Of a stretch of DNA of 61,040 nt, positions 17,900-25,304 are shown in pieces. Position 1 is the first letter of the stretch. Each line of letters opens with the position of its first letter. The stretch lies in assembly GCA_030652805.1 (NCBI GenBank), contig JAUSPT010000056.1:1-61040 (forward strand), written 5' to 3'. Source of the stretch: a bacterium. Its GTDB lineage: Bacteria; JAHJDO01. The notes beneath the pieces were generated by a model. It saw only the letters and a list, made by a program, of their open reading frames with translations. It was not told the DNA's origin and ran no database searches. The translations under genes were made by a program, and so were the position numbers.

Positions 17900-18331
17900 C
17901 TTATAAATTTTTTCATCATATTGACATATTCTTTATGGTTTGGTATCGTTTCGACGTGAAGAAATGCGTTTTTAAAAATATTGGAATTGCCTTTTTAATT
18001 CCCATAGGAATTTATCTCCTTTTTATTTCTGGCATACTTAATTTTATTTTGCGTATATTAACCATTTTGGGGCATATTCTTGAACAAATGACTTGGTAAT
18101 TTTAGTTTTCATAATTTAAATGGATTTCTTTTTTCTTTTCTGCTTTGTCAAAATGTACCGTTGTTAATTTTTTTATTGCTGTTTTATCTTCAGCAATTCC
18201 ACTTTTCCGTCTTTTTTTTGTGAGCCAAAGGCGTGGCAATCTCATAGACTGCTTCGTTTCTTACACTCCTCGCAATGACGTTGTGTTGTTTCTTTTATTA
18301 AATAAAAATGTGTTGATGATAAACTGCAACT
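17900..18331. other. 432-base intergenic stretch between oppF and the HEPN gene
   Basis: No long gene is present. It is very AT-rich with many T-runs. On the minus strand it holds two small open frames. One spans 18044-18112 (22 codons, reading SFVQEYAPKWLIYAK near its end). The other spans 17916-18005 (29 codons) and has AAGGAG ten bases before its ATG. One copy of the interspersed repeat lies at 18243-18279. Either small frame could be a gene remnant, a leader peptide or chance. Confidence 0.4.
18243..18279. repeat. short interspersed repeat, copy A
   Basis: 37 bases matching copy B (19230-19266) at 33 positions in the same orientation, sharing the core CTCCTCGCAATGAC. The 'GTCATTGCGAGGAGCG...' type sequence (minus strand) recurs as a dispersed repeat in many environmental bacterial genomes. 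The copies sit on either side of the HEPN gene. Confidence 0.75.
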
Positions 18332-19162
18332 TCACTTGACATCCTTTATCGCTTTTAGGCAAGATCTATTGTGTAACATTGCAAATACTGAGAAGGAATC
18401 TTTAGCAAGTTGAAAAGCTATATTTGCGTGTCTTTCACCTATCACGTATGGGTTGCCATGTATAAGTTTATTTCGAGCCTTTCTTAGCTCTTCCCAATTT
18501 CCACAGAAATTTTCAGCATCGATTTTATTTAAGACAGAGCTAAACTTACTGCCATTCAATCTTTTGAAAATTTTGAATTTGGCTGGTATGCTTCCTGCTT
18601 CGTTTAGCACAATGTCTATTACTTCAGAAGATGTCTCTCTGCATTCTAACATCTCGTATAGAAATTCGTTAAGTAAATTCTCAAGAAGGGTGCATGTCAG
18701 AATAACCGCAGAGATATACTCGTCAACTCTTTTTGGATATGTTTGGAGTAGAATTGTATAGATTTCTTTTGCTTGCTTGTTTGAAACAGTAAATTCCCTA
18801 CAAATTATATTCAACATTTTCTCATAAGAGTTAACACTCAATTCTTTATGAATGTCATTAAGCTGATGTTTATTTATTTTAATTTTTGTTTTATTCCGTA
18901 TTTCCTTAAGCGTATTCTCAATGTTGTTATTAGACGCTTGGTATCCTTTGCGACAAAAGCCTTGTACTATTTCAAAAAGCGTAATTGCATTCAGATTTGG
19001 AAACATTTCTGGAGAAGTCCCTTTGCAACCACAATGAGAGCATAGTGTATTTGTATTTGTAATACTATCATCTTGAAGAAATCCGCACTTTGAACATTTG
19101 CAATAACAAAGAGTAATTGCAAGATCATCAAAAGAAACCAATTCTCTATTATCTAAGCTCAT
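18332..19162 (-). CDS. zinc-ribbon plus HEPN-like domain protein, putative defence ribonuclease
   Basis: 276 residues. The N-terminus has cysteines at 19, 21, 23 and 26 and again at 41, 44 and 46, consistent with one or two zinc-binding knuckles. The middle is helical. The C-terminal helix carries R230-NKLI-H235, fitting the R-x4-H motif of HEPN domains, many of which are RNases in toxin-antitoxin, abortive infection and CRISPR systems. I do not recognise a named family for the whole protein. It lies next to an AbiE toxin-antitoxin pair and between two interspersed repeats, supporting a defence role by context. A non-catalytic nucleic-acid-binding role is also possible. Confidence 0.6.
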   Translation of the reverse strand: MSLDNRELVSFDDLAITLCYCKCSKCGFLQDDSITNTNTLCSHCGCKGTSPEMFPNLNAITLFEIVQGFCRKGYQASNNNIENTLKEIRNKTKIKINKHQLNDIHKELSVNSYEKMLNIICREFTVSNKQAKEIYTILLQTYPKRVDEYISAVILTCTLLENLLNEFLYEMLECRETSSEVIDIVLNEAGSIPAKFKIFKRLNGSKFSSVLNKIDAENFCGNWEELRKARNKLIHGNPYVIGERHANIAFQLAKDSFSVFAMLHNRSCLKAIKDVK

Positions 19163-19229
19163 AACAGATTTTTTTCTATTTTAGCGTTGATAAACTTAAA
19201 TTTTTCTTGTCTATTTTCTAACACGATTA

Positions 19230-19266
19230 CATAGATTGCTTCGTCGCTTACGCTCCTCGCAATGAC
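19230..19266. repeat. short interspersed repeat, copy B
   Basis: Second copy of the 37-base repeat, same orientation as copy A about 990 bases away, with four mismatches. It lies between the HEPN gene and the AbiEii gene. Confidence 0.75.
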
Positions 19267-19289
19267 TTTCTTTCATCTTAATTCTTCCA

Positions 19290-20123
19290 TTATCCTGAAA
19301 CAGTTAAATGTTTCTTAATCATTTCTTTGTAGTTTTGGCAGTAGTTCTCTATAAAACGGCTGTCTTCAAAAAGAGGCAGAAGGTCTTCTTTTAGATAGGA
19401 TGGGGTTATTTTTTCGGTTTTTTCCAGCAGCATTAGATGTATTTTACTCATATCGTCAGTATTTAAAACATCTTTTAACCTTTCTAAATCAGGTTTGATC
19501 CCTTTTTGAAGAAACCAGAGAATGTCATAATAATCTCTGCCTTTAAAAGTTATTTTATCTCCTTTCCCTTTTTTGAAAGTTCTTTTCAGGATAGCAATGA
19601 TTTTTGAAGACATGAGGGTTTCCAGAGAGTAGGTTCGCATTAAAAAATTAAGATTAAATTTTGCTATAGGAATAAACTCGGTTTGATAATATCTTGAAAT
19701 ATTTTGAGCAATCTCTACTTTTACATAAAGCTTATTGCTCTCAGGCTTTTTGGCTGCTCCAAGCGTATAAAGAATAGGAAACTTCAGGTAAATCTTTTTT
19801 TGCTTTCCACGGATACTGGCTTCTATTTTTGGAAAACGCCGGCTCTTTCTGAAGTAATCAAGAATATCTTCGGTCAAATTTTCTTTGTCAATTTCCTTTC
19901 CCCATTCCAAATCTAAATCCAAGTCCTCAGAAAGACGATTTAGGCTATAACCAATCCTTAAAGCGCTACCTCCTGTAAAAGCTAAGTCTTTGCCGTAAGA
20001 AGAATTAAAAATAAAATCCAGTACATAAAATTGAAGGACCTCTTTTAAAAAATTGCGAATAATATCATTAGACAATCCCTGTCTTTTTTTTTCTTCAACT
20101 AAATTTTTAAGAATTTCTTCCAT
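19290..20123 (-). CDS. AbiEii/AbiGii-type nucleotidyltransferase toxin
   Basis: 277 residues. 'FTGGSALRIGY' followed by 'SEDLDLDLEW' (GGS at 51-53, acidic motif at 65-72) is the nucleotidyltransferase signature of the AbiEii toxin family. Members studied elsewhere transfer nucleotides to tRNA or similar targets and halt growth. The gene overlaps the upstream AbiEi-like antitoxin gene by 17 bases, the normal order for this type IV toxin-antitoxin system. The conserved acidic residues look intact, so an active toxin is expected. Confidence 0.87.
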   Translation of the reverse strand: MEEILKNLVEEKKRQGLSNDIIRNFLKEVLQFYVLDFIFNSSYGKDLAFTGGSALRIGYSLNRLSEDLDLDLEWGKEIDKENLTEDILDYFRKSRRFPKIEASIRGKQKKIYLKFPILYTLGAAKKPESNKLYVKVEIAQNISRYYQTEFIPIAKFNLNFLMRTYSLETLMSSKIIAILKRTFKKGKGDKITFKGRDYYDILWFLQKGIKPDLERLKDVLNTDDMSKIHLMLLEKTEKITPSYLKEDLLPLFEDSRFIENYCQNYKEMIKKHLTVSG

Positions 20124-20757
20124 TATAAATATTCCTTTCTAATATCTTAGATATTTTTTCCATTTTCTTTGACATGGATTTTGAGACATATTTCTTAAAT
20201 AATAAGAAATCGCTAAAAGAAAAATTTTCCCAATTAATTCTTAAGCTCTCTAAAATTTCAGTGTTAAGATCTCCCAGATTTCTTTTTAAATAAAGAAAAT
20301 CAAAAAGGGCTTTAGCTTTGGTAGCTACAAAGTATATATTCTGATAAAAAGAAACTTCTTTAAATCCAAAATAAAGAGCCTCTTTAATGTTTGAATATTT
20401 ATATGTTCCCAATGAATTCTGATAGGAGCGGCCTGTTTTTAACGTAATAGATGTCAAAGGATAGGTGGCTTCAGTTAAAAGGTTATATTTTGACAGAACA
20501 TATTCTAAACTTAAGTAAGAGGGAAATTTTAATTTTGAAGCGATAAACTCTTTAAATCCCGTTTTGTTCGGTTCTTTAAGATAGTATACATCAGTGGTAT
20601 ATAATCCCTTTTTTAGTTTAGCGATCCGCTCATTTTCCAAAGAGCGTTTTATTCTCTCGTTAAGAGCAAATTCTAAACCCTTAAAATAAATTCTAATATT
20701 TTTTTTGCTAAAACATGGCATTTCTTCAAATGGTTCAAAAATATCCGCTTTTGTCAT
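20107..20757 (-). CDS. AbiEi-family antitoxin/transcriptional regulator
   Basis: 216 residues. The segment 'LKKGLYT' followed by 'PSYLSLEYVLSKYNLL' and 'TEATYPLTSITLKTGR' matches AbiEi-type antitoxins, which bind their own promoter and neutralise AbiEii without direct contact. The N-terminal 60 residues are consistent with a divergent winged-helix region. A palindrome just upstream of the start is a plausible operator. The toxin gene overlaps its 3' end, which indicates coupled translation. Confidence 0.82.
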   Translation of the reverse strand: MTKADIFEPFEEMPCFSKKNIRIYFKGLEFALNERIKRSLENERIAKLKKGLYTTDVYYLKEPNKTGFKEFIASKLKFPSYLSLEYVLSKYNLLTEATYPLTSITLKTGRSYQNSLGTYKYSNIKEALYFGFKEVSFYQNIYFVATKAKALFDFLYLKRNLGDLNTEILESLRINWENFSFSDFLLFKKYVSKSMSKKMEKISKILERNIYNGRNS

Positions 20758-20769
20758 TTTGTTTCACTT

Positions 20770-20790
20770 TTAGTATGTATTATGTACTAA
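20770..20790 (-). promoter_or_regulatory. palindromic candidate operator of the AbiE pair
   Basis: The inverted repeat TTAGTA...TACTAA (arms 20770-20775 and 20785-20790, 9-base centre) lies 13 bases upstream of the AbiEi-like start. The AT-rich DNA around it includes TACATAAT, which could serve as a -10 element. AbiEi antitoxins are known to autorepress, so an operator is a reasonable reading. Confidence 0.45.
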
Positions 20791-20836
20791 TTCTAAAATA
20801 AAAACACAATAAAAACAAGTTATTATTATGTAATTT

Positions 20837-21796
20837 TTACCTCTTCAAACATCTAACTGAATGTTGTTTTTTGACTTCAAACAATCCTGGTTTGACTTTC
20901 TTGCATATTCTAGCGGCTTCCCTGCATCTTGGATGAAACCTGCACCCTGTGGGAAATTCTGCTGGATTTGGCACAGAGCCCGGAATAACTTCCAGCTTGC
21001 CTTTTTCTTTTTTTAAGTTTGGCGCAGACTTTAGAAGAGCTTCTGTATAAGGATGTAGCGGACTGGCAAAAACTTGTTTTACATCTGCCTCTTCTACAAT
21101 TTCTCCTCCATACATTACTATAACTCGCTGAGCAACTTGGGCGACTATACTTAAATCGTGAGTTATTAATAGAATTGACATATTGAGTTTCCTCTGCAGA
21201 CTTTTTAGCAGGGAAAGTATTTGCGCCTGAATAGTAACATCCAGAGCAGTTGTTGGTTCGTCTGCAATCAGGAGCTGTGGCTTTGTAATTAGAGCCATAG
21301 CAATCATTGCTCTCTGCTGCATACCTCCGCTGAGCTGATGCGGATATGTATTAAATATTCTTTGCTGATCCTGCAGACCAACCGTTTTTAAGATATCAAT
21401 TGTGTCTCTGTATGCCTGAGCTTTCGAAGTAGATTTGTGTGTGAAGATAGCTTCCAGAATTTGATTTCCGATAGTGAGAGTTGGATTAAGGCATGAGAGA
21501 GGTTCTTGAAATATCATGGATATATTATTGCCTCTTATTTTTCTCAACTGCTTATTCCCTAATTCCAGAAGATCTGTATCCTTGAAATTTATCTTTCCTC
21601 CCACAATCTTTCCTTGGGGAGAGATGAGCTTTAGTATTGAGAGAGCAGCTGTACTCTTGCCGCATCCACTCTCACCAACAATCGCTACAATCTCTTTGGG
21701 CCGAATAGAAAAGCTTGCATCATCAACAGCTTTAAGTACTTGTTCTCCCAGATAAAAATAGGTCTTTAGATTTTGAATATCCAATAAGTTATCCAT
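20837..21796 (-). CDS. oppD: oligopeptide/dipeptide ABC transporter ATPase, OppD/DppD type
   Basis: 319 residues. Walker A 'GESGCGKST' is at 41-49. The ABC signature 'LSGGMQQR' and Walker B 'LLIADEPTTALD' are intact, and the C-terminal cysteine-rich oligo_HPY region ('GCRFHPRCREA') is present. It powers uptake of peptides or similar solutes together with OppF. Its start overlaps the ispH stop region by eight bases, so it is read from the ispH promoter. The expected partner oppF no longer follows directly. Membrane subunits are not in the window. Confidence 0.92.
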   Translation of the reverse strand: MDNLLDIQNLKTYFYLGEQVLKAVDDASFSIRPKEIVAIVGESGCGKSTAALSILKLISPQGKIVGGKINFKDTDLLELGNKQLRKIRGNNISMIFQEPLSCLNPTLTIGNQILEAIFTHKSTSKAQAYRDTIDILKTVGLQDQQRIFNTYPHQLSGGMQQRAMIAMALITKPQLLIADEPTTALDVTIQAQILSLLKSLQRKLNMSILLITHDLSIVAQVAQRVIVMYGGEIVEEADVKQVFASPLHPYTEALLKSAPNLKKEKGKLEVIPGSVPNPAEFPTGCRFHPRCREAARICKKVKPGLFEVKKQHSVRCLKR

Positions 21797-22631
21797 GCAT
21801 GTCTCGTATTTTGCTAACTACATTTTTTATAATTTCAGGTGATGTTGAGGCTCCGGCGCTTATTCCAATCTTCTCCTTATCCTTCAGCCATATAAAGTTT
21901 ATATCCTGGGCTGTTTCTATGTGATAGGTTTTTACACCTGTCTCTTTACTGACTTCAACTAATCGTTTTGTGTTTGCGCTGTTATAGCCTCCAATCACTA
22001 TCATTATATCAGAGCGTTTTGCCAGCTTCTTGGCAGCGTTTTGTTTTCTTATGGTGGTTTCACATATCGTATTGTATATTCTTAACTCATTGGAGTAGGG
22101 AAGCATAGCTAAAGATATTTCTCTAAGGTTCCATATACCCTGAGTTGTCTGCGAAACTATACCGATTTTTTTCTCCCTCTCGAGTCTTTTAATATCAATT
22201 TCAGCTTTGTTCTCAACAACCTGAAAGTTAGTTCCACAGAAGCCTACGATGCCTTTTGTTTCAGCATGATTTTTATCTCCTATAATGACGATATGGTATT
22301 TATCTTTCTTTAGCTGTTCAGCATATTTCTGCGCCTTCTTTACTAACGGGCATGTAGCATCAATAATTTTCAGGTCTTTTTTATAGGCTTCTTCAATCAG
22401 TGCTGGTTCAAGTCCGTGCGCAGGGATGACTAAAATTCCCTCTTTTATGATTGAGATATCTTTAACTATTTTTAGCCCTCTAGCCGTGAGATTCTTTACT
22501 ACCTGCGGGTTATGAATTATTGGGCCCATGCAGTAAATATTCTTTTCTTTCTTAAGGGTCTGTTCAACTATTTTAATGGCTCTTTTTACGCCAAAACAGA
22601 ATCCAGAATGGTTTGCTACTTCAATTTTCAT
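21789..22631 (-). CDS. ispH: 4-hydroxy-3-methylbut-2-enyl diphosphate reductase
   Basis: 280 residues. IspH (LytB) carries out the last step of the MEP isoprenoid pathway, producing IPP and DMAPP with a 4Fe-4S cluster. The three cluster cysteines are visible: C12 in 'SGFCFGV', C94 in 'DATCPLV' and C190 in 'NTICETT'. The substrate His residues in 'IIHNP' and 'PAHG' are also present. It is the first gene of the array leading to oppD and has a good promoter in the divergent intergenic region. Confidence 0.95.
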   Translation of the reverse strand: MKIEVANHSGFCFGVKRAIKIVEQTLKKEKNIYCMGPIIHNPQVVKNLTARGLKIVKDISIIKEGILVIPAHGLEPALIEEAYKKDLKIIDATCPLVKKAQKYAEQLKKDKYHIVIIGDKNHAETKGIVGFCGTNFQVVENKAEIDIKRLEREKKIGIVSQTTQGIWNLREISLAMLPYSNELRIYNTICETTIRKQNAAKKLAKRSDIMIVIGGYNSANTKRLVEVSKETGVKTYHIETAQDINFIWLKDKEKIGISAGASTSPEIIKNVVSKIRDMHG

Positions 22632-22655
22632 TTTAATATCTTCTAAATAAACTGT

Positions 22656-22685
22656 ATTATATCAGAATAAGTTCTAAAGTGTAAA
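22656..22685 (-). promoter_or_regulatory. sigma70-type promoter of ispH
   Basis: On the minus strand TTTACA (22680-22685) and TATAAT (22656-22661) are separated by 18 bases, about 25 bases upstream of the ispH start, in the region divergent to the thioesterase gene. Confidence 0.6.
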
Positions 22686-22703
22686 ATTTGGAGGGATTAA
22701 ATT

Positions 22704-23093
22704 ATGAAGCTTGAGGATAATCATAAGTGTTTTGTATGCGGCAAGAAAAATCCAGATGGATTAAAGATTGATTTTAAAGTTTCAGATAATAGGATTCAGG
22801 CAGAGTTTGTCCCCCGCAGTTCTCTTCAAGGTTATGCAAACATAGTGCATGGCGGTATTATAAGCACTCTTCTGGATGAGGCAATGGGGAAGCTGGCTTT
22901 TGAACTCGGAATTAATTGTCTTACAGCTGAAATCAATGTGAGATTTAAAAATCCGGCTTATGTAGGCAAGAAGTACGTTCTAACAGGCGAACTTCTGAAA
23001 AAAACTCATAGGATTGTATTTGCAAAAGCAAAAGTACAGTCTGAGTCAGACTTGCTTATCGCTGAAGCAACAGGCAAGCTTATGGTTGTTTAG
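22704..23093 (+). CDS. hotdog-fold thioesterase, PaaI-like
   Basis: 129 residues, a single hotdog domain. The central 'NIVHGGIISTLLDEAMG' is the PaaI/thioesterase motif in which the HGG and Asp/Glu helix bind the acyl-CoA thioester. The N-terminal 'CFVCGKKNPDGL' is the short Cys-bearing segment often seen in 4HBT proteins of this type. GGAGGG precedes the ATG. It stands alone between the divergent ispH gene and a tRNA gene; its acyl substrate cannot be inferred. Confidence 0.85.
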   Translation: MKLEDNHKCFVCGKKNPDGLKIDFKVSDNRIQAEFVPRSSLQGYANIVHGGIISTLLDEAMGKLAFELGINCLTAEINVRFKNPAYVGKKYVLTGELLKKTHRIVFAKAKVQSESDLLIAEATGKLMVV

Positions 23094-23108
23094 GAATCAG
23101 AAAATTTC

Positions 23109-23136
23109 TTGCCATCAATATAAAATTTTGTATAAT
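23109..23136 (+). promoter_or_regulatory. promoter of the CAU tRNA gene
   Basis: TTGCCA (23109-23114) and TATAAT (23131-23136) are 16 bases apart and end 27 bases before the tRNA. The second tRNA unit in the window has the same boxes and spacing. Confidence 0.75.
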
Positions 23137-23163
23137 ACACACTGTTCTGTTTTAAACTGAACA

Positions 23164-23241
<78 letters not shown>

Positions 23242-23257
23242 CCTGTTTTACCGGGGT

Positions 23258-23764
23258 TTATCTAAGTGCAATCGGTTTTCTGAGAATTTCTGACATTATA
23301 ATGCCTGTTCTAGCGTCAGATATCCCCAATGATAATGCAGATATCTCCTCTTCTGATTCCCAGAAATTGTCTTCAAAATTAACCGCAGGAACTTTTTCTA
23401 CTTTCTCCTCAACAGGCTTTTTAAATTCTTCTTCAGGAATTTCTTTAACCTCATCTTCAACAAACTCAGGTTGAAGATAGTCCTCGGATTCTTGAGTTTC
23501 CTCTTCTTTTACAAGATTGAGTTCCTTGAGAAATCCTCTAACTGCATCCTGATCTGCCTCGTAAACAGGTTCCTCATCCTCTTGTTTTTTCTCAAAATCA
23601 AGTTCTGGAAAGGAGTCAGCAGGTTGAGGAAGATTCTCCTTTCTTTGAGGGCTATAAGATGTGCGGCTCTGGGTATTTTTCATCTCAGAGAATTTCTTTG
23701 CGATCTTTATAACCCAAACGCCAAAGAATATTACAAAGAATAGTATCTTGATTATTGAACCCAT
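23258..23764 (-). CDS. small membrane-anchored acidic protein, function unknown
   Basis: 168 residues. One N-terminal membrane segment (about 4-22) is followed by a basic stretch and then a long, very acidic, low-complexity region rich in Glu and Asp that is probably disordered. I do not recognise a family. It lies ten bases downstream of floA on the same strand and is probably the last gene of the nfeD-nfeD-floA operon, so an accessory role at the flotillin-type membrane assemblies is possible but unproven. Confidence 0.6.
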   Translation of the reverse strand: MGSIIKILFFVIFFGVWVIKIAKKFSEMKNTQSRTSYSPQRKENLPQPADSFPELDFEKKQEDEEPVYEADQDAVRGFLKELNLVKEEETQESEDYLQPEFVEDEVKEIPEEEFKKPVEEKVEKVPAVNFEDNFWESEEEISALSLGISDARTGIIMSEILRKPIALR

Positions 23765-23773
23765 GTTATCACC

Positions 23774-24808
23774 TTATTCTTTTTTGGATTTTGTTTCCTT
23801 TGTACCGTCTGCGATCGAATCTCTCATCCCGGTATCTGCCTGAATATTCTTCATCTTGTAGTAGTCCATAATACCAAGATTTCCCTTTCTGAAAGCGTCT
23901 GCCATTGCTTTTGGTACTTCTGCTTCAGCTTCTGTAACCTTTGCTCTCATTTCCACAACTTTAGCTTTCATCTCCTGTTCCAAAGCAACAGCCATAGCAC
24001 GGCGGCTTTCTGCCTTAGCCTGAGCTATCTGTTTATCTGCCTCAGCCTGTTTTGTCTGAAGTATTGCACCAATGTTATCTCCTACATCAACATCCGCAAT
24101 ATCTATTGAGAGTATTTCAAATGCAGTACCTGAATCAAGACCTTTCTCCAATACCTTTTTAGATATCATATCTGGATTTTCCAGCACTTTTTTATGTGTT
24201 TGTGCAGAACCAATTGTGGTTACGATTCCTTCTCCAACACGTGCAATAATCGTTTCTTCAGTTGCTCCTCCAACAAGCTGCTGGATATTGGTCTTAACGG
24301 TAACCCTGGCTTTTGCTCTTAGCTGAATTCCATCCATTGCTACTGCAGCTACAGTTGAAGCGCCTTTAGTGGGATCAGGGCAGTCAATTACCTTTGGCAT
24401 TACACTTGTCTGTACAGCTTCAAGAACATTCCTGCCTGCAAGGTCAATTGCAGTTGCCTTTTTGAAATCAAGCGCTATTTCTGCCTTACTGGCTGATATT
24501 AAAGCCTTGACAACACTTTCCACATGGTATGTACCGCTTGCAGGTTTTCCCATTATTGGCTGACCGTCTGAAGCCAGATAATGCGCTTCAAGCTCATCCG
24601 AGGATATATCCAGGCCTGCTTTTACAGCCATAATTCTGGTATTCACTATAATGCTGGCTGGAACTCCTCTAAGTCTCATAATAACAAGTTTTATCATACT
24701 TACCGGTGCGCCTGATACCATTGCTCTAAGCCATAAGCTAAAGAATTTGGCAATAGTTATTACAAGCAAAACAGCTACTGCTATGAGTATAAACATTAAT
24801 ACTTTCAT
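23774..24808 (-). CDS. floA: flotillin-like protein FloA
   Basis: 344 residues. An N-terminal membrane hairpin or segment (about 4-32) is followed by an SPFH/band-7 region ('[20 protein letters not shown]') and a long Ala/Glu/Lys-rich coiled coil with '[20 protein letters not shown]'. This is the UPF0365/FloA family, which organises functional membrane microdomains. It is preceded by two nfeD genes, the classic partner arrangement. The usual family length is about 330 residues, so it appears complete. Confidence 0.93.
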   Translation of the reverse strand: MKVLMFILIAVAVLLVITIAKFFSLWLRAMVSGAPVSMIKLVIMRLRGVPASIIVNTRIMAVKAGLDISSDELEAHYLASDGQPIMGKPASGTYHVESVVKALISASKAEIALDFKKATAIDLAGRNVLEAVQTSVMPKVIDCPDPTKGASTVAAVAMDGIQLRAKARVTVKTNIQQLVGGATEETIIARVGEGIVTTIGSAQTHKKVLENPDMISKKVLEKGLDSGTAFEILSIDIADVDVGDNIGAILQTKQAEADKQIAQAKAESRRAMAVALEQEMKAKVVEMRAKVTEAEAEVPKAMADAFRKGNLGIMDYYKMKNIQADTGMRDSIADGTKETKSKKE

Positions 24809-24836
24809 CTCTTTTTCTCCTTTTCGGTTATTGATT

Positions 24837-25304
24837 TTAGATTTTTCTTACAACAATTTTCTTTCCGCTGACCATCATCACCTTTACTTTTTCATTTTTT
24901 CGGACATAACCTCCTTCCGTTACGACATCAAACTTCTGCCCATTGATTTCAGCCTTTCCTGCAGGTCTCAGGAGGGTCAGAGCAATTCCTTCCTTATCTT
25001 TTATATCCTCCAAGCTGTCATGAGAGACGAATCCTTCATTTTTACTCTCTTTTTTAGAGAGAATAACATATTGTCCGAACTTTGTCTTTGGCAAAAACTT
25101 TAATGCAAGTATTATTGCTATACCTGCAAAAACCAGTTCCAGAAGCAGGGCATAAAAGCCTAATGAGGGATAATTTTTAAAGCATAGGAATATACTGCCA
25201 AATATTGCCAGACATCCGCCAAGGCCAAATATACCTCCAGGCACAAAGATTTCAATAAAGATGAATGTTATTCCTGCAATGAATAAAAGAATTATAGTCC
25301 ACAT
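24837..25304 (-). CDS. NfeD-like short protein (membrane plus OB-fold)
   Basis: 155 residues. Two membrane segments in the first 70 residues are followed by an OB-fold NfeD C-terminal domain ending '[19 protein letters not shown]...[11 protein letters not shown]'. It lacks the ClpP-class protease domain. It directly abuts the longer nfeD gene upstream and precedes floA by 28 bases. Short NfeD proteins pair with SPFH proteins such as flotillins. Confidence 0.87.
   Translation of the reverse strand: MWTIILLFIAGITFIFIEIFVPGGIFGLGGCLAIFGSIFLCFKNYPSLGFYALLLELVFAGIAIILALKFLPKTKFGQYVILSKKESKNEGFVSHDSLEDIKDKEGIALTLLRPAGKAEINGQKFDVVTEGGYVRKNEKVKVMMVSGKKIVVRKI

Larger units (their letters stand above)
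17900..20836. other. accessory insertion separating oppD from oppF
   Basis: oppD and oppF are normally adjacent and co-transcribed. Here they are split by a zinc-ribbon/HEPN gene, an AbiEi/AbiEii pair, two copies of an interspersed repeat and noncoding AT-rich DNA, all on the same strand. No integrase, transposase or clear target duplication is visible, so the route of entry is unknown. Confidence 0.6.

Noticed and set aside
18145-18339. A 64-codon plus-strand frame through the interspersed repeat
   Set aside because: It is made of repeat and T-rich DNA, with no ribosome site and no similarity that I recognise.
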